A stretch of DNA of 21,228 nt. It comes from JBBQYA01 sp038209155. Its GTDB lineage: Bacteria; Bacteroidota; Bacteroidia; Sphingobacteriales; Sphingobacteriaceae. Below, piece after piece: positions 1-7,598 of this stretch. The stretch is taken from the NCBI GenBank assembly GCA_038209155.1, contig JBBQYA010000049.1, positions 1 through 21,228 on the forward strand, read 5' to 3'. Made by a program: the position numbers and the translations under genes. Position 1 is the first letter of the stretch. Each line of letters begins with the position of its first letter. The notes beneath the pieces are model-generated. The model was not told the origin of the DNA. It saw only the letters and a program-made list of their open reading frames with translations, and did no database searches.

Positions 1-3
1 TCT

Positions 4-228
4 TTATTCATTTAATACTAAGTCTTTAGATGCAATAGGAAGTGAGACACCAGGAGGCAAATCCAAAACAGGTTTATCACTTCCGAAAATACCCCCATCA
101 TCATCGTCATCATCATCATTTTTTCCCTTATCATCTTTTAAAACATCTTTAATAATTTTATAAATAATAAAAACATTCAAAACTATAAAGGGGATATATA
201 GCAGATGAGATATGATGAAATCTAGCAT
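4..228 (-). CDS. Small membrane-anchored acidic protein of unknown function
   Basis: I do not recognise a named family. The 74-residue product starts with a hydrophobic stretch (about residues 3-25) that looks like a single membrane segment or uncleaved signal anchor, followed by a short lysine/aspartate linker. Next comes a run of seven aspartates (encoded at 97-117), a Gly-Gly, and a proline-rich tail containing LDLPPGV. The positive residues just after the hydrophobic segment suggest the acidic tail may lie in the cytoplasm, but this is weak. The ATG start is the only one that keeps the membrane segment. Its upstream partner is not in this direction: the next gene to the right on this strand (uvrB) is more than 900 bp away, so it is probably transcribed from its own promoter in 229-330, which I could not locate. 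The strongly organised composition argues for a real gene. Confidence 0.6.
   Translation of the reverse strand: MLDFIISHLLYIPFIVLNVFIIYKIIKDVLKDDKGKNDDDDDDDGGIFGSDKPVLDLPPGVSLPIASKDLVLNE
97..117 (-). repeat. GAT triplet run encoding seven aspartates
   Basis: Read on the minus strand these seven codons are GAT except for one GAC at 106-108, giving a poly-Asp run inside the small membrane protein. It is a short in-frame microsatellite. Expansion or contraction by whole triplets would change the acidic tail without breaking the frame. The single GAC interrupts an otherwise pure repeat. Confidence 0.8.
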
Positions 229-491
229 GTGAATAGCAACCTTTGTATTTAATTAATTATTTAATGCATTATTAACTAATTTGTAATACAGTTGTTTGAG
301 TACCCAGTGGTTAAATTAAATCGGTTTATTAAAGTGTTATTAAAAAATAATTGAAATACCTAAAAACTGTATTTGTAAATACTACAACCATTTTAGAATG
401 CATGGTTTTGATGACAATCAAATAGCCTTTTTGTGTAAAAAACCTTTTTTTACTTAACTGAAAATGTCATTATAACCTTCTTGCCCAATAG
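229..491. other. AT-rich intergenic region without a recognisable gene
   Basis: No reading frame of convincing composition is present on either strand. The region presumably holds the promoter of the small leftward gene ending at 4, but I found no clear TAnnTTTG element with a matching upstream TTTG. The only structure I noticed is an AT-only inverted repeat at 435-453 (eight pairs around a CCT loop), which is weak and could be chance in sequence this AT-rich. Confidence 0.5.
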
Positions 492-1063
492 GGTCATCCT
501 GAAAAAATAGTAAAAATTAAAGTTTATTTTTGCGAGAAAAGGAATGATTAAAGCTAAAAAAAGACGAAAATTAAAGAATATTTAAATGAAAATTTGTTTG
601 TAGCCGATAGAGCTAATTACAAAATTGTAAATTTTAAACCAATATAGTTAAAATTCTAAACCGATCATCTACTCCAGAAGCAGTTCTTAAATTAATTCAT
701 ATCAAATGATTAATTGCACTTATCACAGTTTATAAAGTATTTTTTTGAAAAACAGTTCTTCTGATCTTGAAACTTTTTTAAGAATAAATAGAATCATTTA
801 CAAAACGCATGGCAATAGCGATTATAAAAGTTTTAAAAAAAGAAGATTAAATTCAATTTCGTTCTAAAAATCTATAAGCTATGATAAAGTGATTTTAGCG
901 AGGATGAAAAAACAATCGTTACAAATTTGCTTTCCACATTGCCCAAATTCTATCATCCCTTGTTGATAGCCAATGATGAAAAATTGTTGAATGAAATGTT
1001 GAGTATTAGAGAAGAAAAGGGATGAGTTCCTACATTTCAAATGCTCAAAATCAGGAACTATAA
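492..1063 (+). pseudogene. Probable decayed protein-coding gene, family unknown
   Basis: No intact ORF is present, but successive short plus-strand segments read like protein. Frame of 492: residues ending KVYFCEKRND before TAA at 549, then after a second stop KEYLNENLFVADRANYKIV (573-629) up to TAG at 645. A shifted frame (638-709) gives NRSSTPEAVLKLIHIK. A third (about 745-870) contains RIIYKTHGNSDYKSFKKRRL. A fourth (888-1025) contains TLPKFYHPLLIANDEKLLNE. A last one (1022-1063) gives SSYISNAQNQEL before TAA. The segments follow each other in order on one strand, with small overlaps at the frame changes, as expected of a gene that has collected frameshifts and stops. I do not recognise the family. 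Chance ORFs in AT-rich DNA remain the alternative, but the balanced use of D, E, N, K, L, P and H argues against it. Confidence 0.42.
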
Positions 1064-1142
1064 CATCGTTAACCTATTCTTGATTAAGAAATATTGAATT
1101 TTATGTTTACAAACTTTAATTAAAATATCAAAAAACCCTACC

Positions 1143-3179
1143 CTATTTAACTTTTGCAAATCGCTCTTCCATCACTTTTTCTAGTGCAAACATTTCATTT
1201 CGCAATCTGGCAGCATCCAAAAACTCCATATCTTTTGCAGCTTGCATCATTTGTTTTTTGGTAGAATCAATGCTTTTTTGCAATTCTGGTTTAGTCATGT
1301 ATTGCACTATCGGATCTGCTGCAATAGTAATATCTTCTTGCTCAACATAGGCCTTTTGTACTCCACCTCTAAAATCCATTACTGAAGTTTGCTCAATAAT
1401 TTCAGCTTTGGTTTTGCCTACCGTCATTGGGATTATGTTGTGATCTAAATTATATTGTATTTGTTTTTCGCGTCTCCTATCTGTTTCATCAATCGTTCTT
1501 CGCATGCTATCAGTAATTTTATCGGCATACATAATTACTTTTCCTTCCGAATTTCTAGCTGCTCTTCCAATCGTTTGAATTAAAGATCGATCTGAACGTA
1601 AAAAACCTTCTTTGTCTGCGTCCAAAATTGCAACCAACGAAACTTCTGGCAAATCTAAGCCTTCTCTTAGCAAATTAATTCCAATTAAAACATCAAATTC
1701 ACCTAATCTTAATCCACGTAAAATCTCAACTCTTTCTAATGTTTTTACTTCTGAATGGATATATCTGGCTTTAATATTTAGCCTTGCCATGTATTTAGAT
1801 AATTCTTCTGCCATTCTTTTGGTCAAAGTTGTCACCAAAATTCTAAATCCTTTTTTAATAGTTAAATCTATTTCATCCAATAAATCATCCACCTGATTCA
1901 CCACTGGCCTAATTTCTATAATTGGATCTAATAATCCTGTTGGACGAATTACCTGTTCAACAATAATTCCATCACTTTTTTCAAGCTCATAATCGCCTGG
2001 AGTAGCACTCACATATACAATTTGATTGCTTAAACTTTCGAATTCACTAAAATTTAAAGGTCTATTATCTAATGCAGATGGCAATCTGAAGCCATATTCT
2101 ACTAAAGATAATTTTCTAGAACGATCTCCACCATACATCGCTCTTATTTGAGGAACTGAAACATGGCTTTCGTCTATCACTAATAAATAATCATCGGGAA
2201 AATAATCTAGCAAACAGAAAGGTCTAGTTCCTGGTTTTCGACCGTCAAAAAATCGGGAATAGTTTTCTATACCTGAACAATAGCCCAATTCGCGCATCAT
2301 TTCTAAATCGTAATTCACTCTTTCTTCTAATCTTTTGGCTTCTAAAAAACGTTTATCTTCTACAAATTGATCTTTTCTTGCCATCAATTCTTCTTGAATG
2401 GCAAAAATGGCTTTCAGAGTTCTATCTTTTGGCGCTACATACAAATTTGCTGGAAAAATAGCCGCGTGATCCATTTTTTCTGTTGTTTTTCCAGTATCTG
2501 GTTCTATCACAGTTATCTCCTCTATTTCGTCCCCAAAAAATGTAACGCGGTAAGCGAAATCTGCATATGCAAGAAAAATATCTACTGTGTCGCCTTTTAC
2601 TCTAAACGTTCCTCGTTTAAATTCTACAGTGGTTCTACTGTATAAAATTTCTACCAACCTATGTAAAAACGCGTTTCGAGAAACTTTTTGTTTTACTTGA
2701 ATTCGTACAATATTATCTGCAAAATCTGCTGGATTTCCCATTCCATAAATGCAGGAGACAGAAGAAACTACAATTACATCTCGCCTTCCAGACATTAAAG
2801 CTGAGGAAGTTCTTAACCTAAGTTTTTCTATTTCTTCATTTATTTTTAAATCTTTTTCAATATAAGTATTGGAAGATGCAATGAAAGCTTCTGGCTGATA
2901 ATAATCATAATACGAAACAAAATAATTGACAGCATTCTCCGGAAAAAATTGCTTAAATTCTCCATATAATTGAGCAGCCAACGTTTTATTATGACTTAAA
3001 ATCAGAGTAGGTCTTTGAACCTGCTGAATTACATTGGCAACAGTGAATGTTTTTCCAGAGCCCGTAACTCCAAGCAAAGTTTGAAAATTATCGCCTCTAT
3101 TCAATCCTTCAACTAATTGTTTAATTGCGGTGGGCTGATCGCCAGTTGGTTTGTATTCTGATGTTAATTTAAAATTCAT
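1143..3179 (-). CDS. uvrB: UvrABC excinuclease subunit B
   Basis: UvrB is the damage-verifying helicase-like subunit of nucleotide excision repair. It is loaded by UvrA and then recruits UvrC for dual incision. At 678 residues it has full family length. Visible features are Walker A GVTGSGKT (37-44), the beta-hairpin that clamps DNA with its tyrosine-rich YYDYYQPEAF (90-99), an IDESH Walker B/DEAH-like motif in the middle, helicase motifs V and VI (LLREGLDLPE; QTIGRAARN), and a C-terminal UVR coiled coil (about 633-678) that contacts UvrC or UvrA. Everything needed for activity appears intact. The ATG start lies 1 nt after the gldB stop, so the two genes are very probably cotranscribed. Such tight pairing is unusual for uvrB, which often stands alone under damage control. 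No SOS-type operator is visible between them. Confidence 0.97.
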   Translation of the reverse strand: MNFKLTSEYKPTGDQPTAIKQLVEGLNRGDNFQTLLGVTGSGKTFTVANVIQQVQRPTLILSHNKTLAAQLYGEFKQFFPENAVNYFVSYYDYYQPEAFIASSNTYIEKDLKINEEIEKLRLRTSSALMSGRRDVIVVSSVSCIYGMGNPADFADNIVRIQVKQKVSRNAFLHRLVEILYSRTTVEFKRGTFRVKGDTVDIFLAYADFAYRVTFFGDEIEEITVIEPDTGKTTEKMDHAAIFPANLYVAPKDRTLKAIFAIQEELMARKDQFVEDKRFLEAKRLEERVNYDLEMMRELGYCSGIENYSRFFDGRKPGTRPFCLLDYFPDDYLLVIDESHVSVPQIRAMYGGDRSRKLSLVEYGFRLPSALDNRPLNFSEFESLSNQIVYVSATPGDYELEKSDGIIVEQVIRPTGLLDPIIEIRPVVNQVDDLLDEIDLTIKKGFRILVTTLTKRMAEELSKYMARLNIKARYIHSEVKTLERVEILRGLRLGEFDVLIGINLLREGLDLPEVSLVAILDADKEGFLRSDRSLIQTIGRAARNSEGKVIMYADKITDSMRRTIDETDRRREKQIQYNLDHNIIPMTVGKTKAEIIEQTSVMDFRGGVQKAYVEQEDITIAADPIVQYMTKPELQKSIDSTKKQMMQAAKDMEFLDAARLRNEMFALEKVMEERFAKVK

Positions 3180-3180
3180 T

Positions 3181-4212
3181 TTATGGTTTATAACCAGAAA
3201 TTCTTAAGATTTTTTCGGCGTCTTTCTCAGCCATTAATTGTGCCAACGATACTTCTGGGGCATTTTCCATATATTTTCGTACGATCTGCCAACCTGTCCA
3301 AACTCCAAGTAAAGGAGAAGAATCTTTGTCTAACCCAGAAGTAAAAGGGGCATCATCCAGAAATTTATTGATTTTTAATTTATCACTAGAAAACAATAAT
3401 TTGTTAGCTATAAAATTCGCCCAAATGTCCTTTTCATAAGTCTTACACCATTCCATTTGTTTGGAAGTAAACCCGATTTTTAAAGAATCTTCTGTTTCTG
3501 GTAAAACTTTATCCAAAAAATAATGAACTTTTCCTTCATAAATCATTCGTGATAGCAATTGACTTTCGTTTGGATTTTCTTCAAATCTAAATTTTACAAA
3601 ACCTTTCATTGCAGTTGGAACCATTGCAGATTGATGAAGATTTTTAATAATAAATTGCGGAAATCCAGCCGAAGGATAATACCGATAATCTCTTCCCAAA
3701 AACATATCTAAACCCAAAGCCAAAATGGTATCAGTGTTTACAATCGCATTATTAAATCCAGAAACAAAGGTGATAATTTGAGGAATATTTGCTTTAGGAA
3801 AATAATATCTCACTCGTTTAAAGGATTCTGTTAACTCACTTTCATAGGTTTTAAAATCTATAAATGCGGAATCACAATCTTTTTTTAGCGTATTAATATC
3901 TTTATTACCAACAAAATCCTTTAAATTTTTTAGATAAGTGCTATCCTCAGTTCTACCCAAACGAACAATGTTTTCTACAAAAAGTCGGTAGAACTCTGGA
4001 TATTCACGTTCTAGTTTTTTAGATTCTGGATTAAAATTTATTGGGCTAATGCTAAATAAATCCGTTTCAAATCTTTTTACTTTCAAGTTGATTTTAATAT
4101 GGCTTACATCGGCACTGCTTTTGTTTTTGAAACAGCCAGAAAGTGTAAAACTTAAAATGATTAGAAAATATATTATTAAAAAATCTTTTCTTTGGTTTTG
4201 AGTAGAGCGCAT
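3181..4212 (-). CDS. gldB: Gliding-motility-type lipoprotein GldB
   Basis: The 343-residue product has a lysine/arginine-bearing N terminus, a hydrophobic segment (11-24) and a lipobox LSGC with the acylated cysteine at 27, so it should be a lipoprotein. The body, with the opening VKRFETDLF, the EYPEFYRLF segment and the late GLDMFLGRDYRYYP, matches the GldB family. GldB is required for gliding in Flavobacterium johnsoniae. The family is widespread in Bacteroidota, including non-gliding members, where its role is less clear. In flavobacteria gldB usually sits beside gldC and near an NAD synthetase gene. Here nadE is indeed near, on the divergent side, but uvrB follows gldB where gldC might be expected. 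The start is the first ATG and gives a well-formed signal peptide. Confidence 0.85.
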   Translation of the reverse strand: MRSTQNQRKDFLIIYFLIILSFTLSGCFKNKSSADVSHIKINLKVKRFETDLFSISPINFNPESKKLEREYPEFYRLFVENIVRLGRTEDSTYLKNLKDFVGNKDINTLKKDCDSAFIDFKTYESELTESFKRVRYYFPKANIPQIITFVSGFNNAIVNTDTILALGLDMFLGRDYRYYPSAGFPQFIIKNLHQSAMVPTAMKGFVKFRFEENPNESQLLSRMIYEGKVHYFLDKVLPETEDSLKIGFTSKQMEWCKTYEKDIWANFIANKLLFSSDKLKINKFLDDAPFTSGLDKDSSPLLGVWTGWQIVRKYMENAPEVSLAQLMAEKDAEKILRISGYKP

Positions 4213-4282
4213 GAAAATAAAACTATTTGTAAAAATAAAAATTCAATACTTATATAGCTAAAATTTAAAAAATAAAAATCTC

Positions 4283-4924
4283 ATGAAAAAAAACACACTT
4301 CTTTTATTCGCCATTTTTTCCTTATCCATCATTCAATCAAAAGCTCAAGACTTTTATTTAGGATTCAGGGCAGATCCAAATATTGGTTTTTTTCAATCTG
4401 ATGATAAAAGATTTAAAAGCGATGGATCTAAAATTGGATTCAATTTTGGATTAATTGCCGATTATAAATTAACGGATAACTATCTGTTTGGAACTGGTTT
4501 AACCATAAATTCAATGGGCGGTAAATTTATTAATACAGAATCTGCATCTGTTACTAGAAGCGAATATTCATTACGATATTTAGAAATTCCCCTTACCTTA
4601 AAATTAAGAACTAATGAAATTGGATATTCTAAATATTTTGGGCAATTCGGATTAACAACAGGTGTAAATGTACGTGCAAGATCAAAAGGAGAAGTGAATA
4701 CAGCAGGTGTTATTACCGCATTTGACAATATTGATGTCACCAAAGATATCAACATTTTGCGTTTAGGTTTATTAATTGGGGGCGGAATAGAGTATTCTCT
4801 GGGAGGCAGGACTTCACTTATCGGTGGTTTGAGTTACAATAATGGTTTAACAGATATTACCGATCAAAAAGATTTCAAAGTAGTAAATTCCTACGTAGCT
4901 TTGAACTTAGGAATTGTATTTTAA
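4283..4924 (+). CDS. Small outer-membrane beta-barrel protein (PorT-like)
   Basis: The 213-residue product begins with a clear Sec signal peptide (MKK, hydrophobic core 5-17, probable cleavage after SKA at 21). The mature part alternates short amphipathic strands and ends in a phenylalanine, as expected for an outer-membrane barrel recognised by BamA. Mature length fits an eight-stranded barrel of the outer-membrane-protein/PorT-like type common in Bacteroidota. I cannot assign a substrate, and most such proteins have no known function. It is divergent from gldB (70 bp between starts) and is followed after 9 nt by nadE, so the two are probably cotranscribed although unrelated in function. Confidence 0.75.
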   Translation: MKKNTLLLFAIFSLSIIQSKAQDFYLGFRADPNIGFFQSDDKRFKSDGSKIGFNFGLIADYKLTDNYLFGTGLTINSMGGKFINTESASVTRSEYSLRYLEIPLTLKLRTNEIGYSKYFGQFGLTTGVNVRARSKGEVNTAGVITAFDNIDVTKDINILRLGLLIGGGIEYSLGGRTSLIGGLSYNNGLTDITDQKDFKVVNSYVALNLGIVF

Positions 4925-4933
4925 AAATCTTCT

Positions 4934-6589
4934 ATGAAAATTGCCTTAGCGCAACTTAATTATCACATTGGCAATTTTTCTTCTAATAAAAACAAAATAA
5001 TAGAAGCCATAAATTCTGCTAAAGCAAATCAAACAGACCTGATAGTTTTTGCAGAATTAGCGGTTTGTGGCTATCCACCAAGAGATTACTTAGATTTCAA
5101 TGAGTTTGTAAACGAATGTGAGTTTACTGTTCTTGAAATTGCAACTCACTGTGAAGGAATAGCTTGCATACTGGGTTCGCCAACCATTAATTCTGAACCT
5201 AAAGGAAAAAATCTTTTTAATTCTGCTTACTTTTTAAAAAATGGAAAAGTAGAAAAGATTATTAGTAAAACCTTACTTCCAACGTATGATATTTTTGATG
5301 AATATCGATATTTTGAACCTAACCAAAAGTTTGATTTAATTGAATTAAATGGATTTAGAATAGCATTAACCATTTGTGAAGATCTTTGGAATTCGGAAGT
5401 TGATCCAATGTATTTGAAATCTCCTATGGATGAATTAATAAAATTTCATCCAGATTTTATGATCAATATAGCTGCTTCGCCCTTTGATTATAAACATTCG
5501 GATTCTAGGTATTTGGTTTTAAATACTAATTGTAAAAAATACAATCTGCCGTTGTTTTATGTAAATCAGATAGGTGCTCAAACGGAATTAATTTTTGATG
5601 GTGGAAGTTTGGCTTTGGATTCCGAAGGAAATATTATCAAAGAAATGAGTTATTTCAAAGAGGATTTGAGCTATTTCTCTCTTGAAAAATTAGCTGATAA
5701 AGTGGCTGTGAAATCTGAATTGCCTTGGAAACCGAGTTCCGAAATTTCTGATATTGAACAGATTTATAATGCTTTAATTTTAGGAATACAAGATTATTTT
5801 CAAAAATCTGGATTTTCAAAAGCCATTTTAGGACTTTCTGGAGGAATAGATTCTGCAGTGGTTTTGGCATTAGCTGTACTCGCTTTAGGAAAAGAAAATG
5901 TATTAGCCGTAATGTTGCCTTCTAAATATTCATCAGATCATTCCATTTCAGATGCCGAAGAATTAGTTCAAAATTTAGGATGCAAATCCAAATTAATTCC
6001 CATTGCAGATGTTGTTGAGCAATTTGAAAATACCTTGAAAAATGACTTTTCAGGATTAGAACAAGGAATTGCAGAAGAAAATATTCAATCGAGAAGTAGA
6101 GCAGTCCTTTTAATGGCTTTATCAAATAAGTTAGGGCATATTTTATTAAATACTTCCAATAAAAGCGAAGCTGCAGTTGGTTATGGAACTTTGTACGGTG
6201 ATATGTGCGGTGGCATTTCTATACTTGCAGATTTATATAAAACCCAAGTGTATGAGTTAGCTAATTTTATCAATAAGGGATCGGAAATAATTCCGATAAA
6301 TAGTATAATTAAGCCTCCTAGTGCGGAATTAAAACCCGGACAGAAAGATTCTGATTCTCTCCCAGATTACGCAATTCTAGATCAAATTCTTTTTCAATAT
6401 ATAGAATTAAGACAAACCACAAGCGATATTGTAGATTTAGGTTTTGATGAAAACGTAGTTAAAAGAATTATTAAATTAGTTTACACAAGCGAATACAAAC
6501 GTCATCAAACTCCTCCAATTTTGAGAATATCTCCCAAAGCATTCGGAATGGGCAGAAAAATGCCAATAGTAGGCACTTGGAAATGGTAA
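4934..6589 (+). CDS. nadE: Glutamine-dependent NAD+ synthetase
   Basis: The enzyme makes NAD+ from deamido-NAD+, ATP and glutamine, the last step of NAD synthesis. It is a two-domain fusion of 551 residues. The N-terminal nitrilase-type glutaminase (about 1-250) shows the catalytic triad Glu41, Lys112 (SKTLLP) and Cys148 (ICEDLW). The C-terminal synthetase carries the ATP pyrophosphatase P-loop SGGIDS at 302-307 and the downstream NTSNKSE and YGDMCGG segments. With an intact triad it should use glutamine directly, with ammonia channelled between domains. Its ATG lies 9 nt after the beta-barrel gene. The 3' end faces the OmpA-family gene across 25 bp that contain only a weak AT hairpin (6604-6621). 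Confidence 0.95.
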   Translation: MKIALAQLNYHIGNFSSNKNKIIEAINSAKANQTDLIVFAELAVCGYPPRDYLDFNEFVNECEFTVLEIATHCEGIACILGSPTINSEPKGKNLFNSAYFLKNGKVEKIISKTLLPTYDIFDEYRYFEPNQKFDLIELNGFRIALTICEDLWNSEVDPMYLKSPMDELIKFHPDFMINIAASPFDYKHSDSRYLVLNTNCKKYNLPLFYVNQIGAQTELIFDGGSLALDSEGNIIKEMSYFKEDLSYFSLEKLADKVAVKSELPWKPSSEISDIEQIYNALILGIQDYFQKSGFSKAILGLSGGIDSAVVLALAVLALGKENVLAVMLPSKYSSDHSISDAEELVQNLGCKSKLIPIADVVEQFENTLKNDFSGLEQGIAEENIQSRSRAVLLMALSNKLGHILLNTSNKSEAAVGYGTLYGDMCGGISILADLYKTQVYELANFINKGSEIIPINSIIKPPSAELKPGQKDSDSLPDYAILDQILFQYIELRQTTSDIVDLGFDENVVKRIIKLVYTSEYKRHQTPPILRISPKAFGMGRKMPIVGTWKW

Positions 6590-6614
6590 GTAATTTCTAA
6601 GAAAAAATAAGGCT

Positions 6615-7598
6615 TTATTTTCCGATAATTTTATACAATTGATCTAAATCTGGAGTTAAAATTATTTCTGTTCTTCTATTTTTTGCTCTTGCGGTTGCAG
6701 TCTTTGCTTTTTCTATTGGTAAATATTCTCCCCTACCAGATGCAATAATTTTTTCTGGACTTATTTTAGAATTCTGTTGAATAATTCTAACAATAGAAGT
6801 TGCTCTTAGCACACTTAAATCCCAATTATCTTTGTAGGTTGTTCCACCCAAAACATCTACATCATCTGTATGGCCTTCTATTAATACCGTAATATTTTTC
6901 TGATTTTCCAATGCTTTTCCCAATTTTTTCAAGGCATCTGCACCTTTAGCATCCACTGTTATGCTTCCTGTTTTAAATAAAAGTTGTTCTTCTAATGAAA
7001 CATAAACTTTTCCATCTTTAACTGTCACAGATAGGTCTTTTCCAGTAAATCCAGTAAGAGCGTTTGCAACATTTGCTCTTAGTTTTTTAACATTTTCATC
7101 TCGCTCTTTCAATTCGGCTTCCAATTCTATTAATTTTTTCTCTCTAGCTTCCAAATCAGAATTTAATTCGGACACTTTCAATTGAGTGGCATTATAATCA
7201 TTCTGCTTCTTTTCTAAATCTGCACTTGCTTTTTTCAATTCTTCTAAAAGTTTATTATTTTCTGTAGAAGTGTTTTTAAGCATTTTCTCATTATTTTCTC
7301 TTAATAAATCATAGGAAGAAACGGCTTGTTTGTATTGATCTTTTGTAGCTCTTAAAGCTTTTCCTAAATTTAAGGTGTCATCTTCTAAAGCTTTTATCGA
7401 TTTTTTTTGAGTGTCTATTTCTCCAGAAGCATCTCCAGTTTGCTTTTTTTGCGAATCCAATTGTTTAGTTAATGCTTCATTTTGAGTTCTCAAATAATTG
7501 GAAGTAGCCACTTCGTCGTCTAATTTTCTTTTGGTCACACAGGATACTGTGAACAATACAGCTATAAAAAGCAAGGATTTAAAAATAATCTTCATCAT
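6615..7598 (-). CDS. OmpA-family lipoprotein with long coiled coil
   Basis: I start the gene at the ATG pair around 7593-7598 rather than further upstream, because this places a proper lipoprotein signal (MMKIIFKSLL, lipobox TVSC, Cys20) at the N terminus; the upstream extension has no signal logic. The roughly 327-residue product continues with an alanine/glutamate/lysine-rich coiled coil (about 30-190) and ends in an OmpA peptidoglycan-binding domain with LIEGHTDD, a WDLSVLRA segment and NRRTEI. It should be anchored in the outer membrane by its lipid and reach the peptidoglycan through the coiled coil, acting as a wall tether. The start overlaps the lnt stop (ATGATGA), which suggests translational coupling with lnt. 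Which of the two ATGs is used cannot be decided from sequence. Confidence 0.85.
   Translation of the reverse strand: MMKIIFKSLLFIAVLFTVSCVTKRKLDDEVATSNYLRTQNEALTKQLDSQKKQTGDASGEIDTQKKSIKALEDDTLNLGKALRATKDQYKQAVSSYDLLRENNEKMLKNTSTENNKLLEELKKASADLEKKQNDYNATQLKVSELNSDLEAREKKLIELEAELKERDENVKKLRANVANALTGFTGKDLSVTVKDGKVYVSLEEQLLFKTGSITVDAKGADALKKLGKALENQKNITVLIEGHTDDVDVLGGTTYKDNWDLSVLRATSIVRIIQQNSKISPEKIIASGRGEYLPIEKAKTATARAKNRRTEIILTPDLDQLYKIIGK

Noticed and set aside
435..453. AT-only inverted repeat that could be a terminator or small hairpin
   Set aside because: It consists almost wholly of A-T pairs around a CCT loop and has no gene ending nearby that would need it; such repeats arise by chance in this base composition.
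1612..2645. Plus-strand ORFs of about 90 codons inside uvrB
   Set aside because: They lie opposite a fully conserved uvrB frame and have no family features, so they are antisense shadows.
6604..6621. Hairpin between nadE and the OmpA-family gene
   Set aside because: Only seven A-T pairs, overlapping a stop codon; too weak to call as a terminator.
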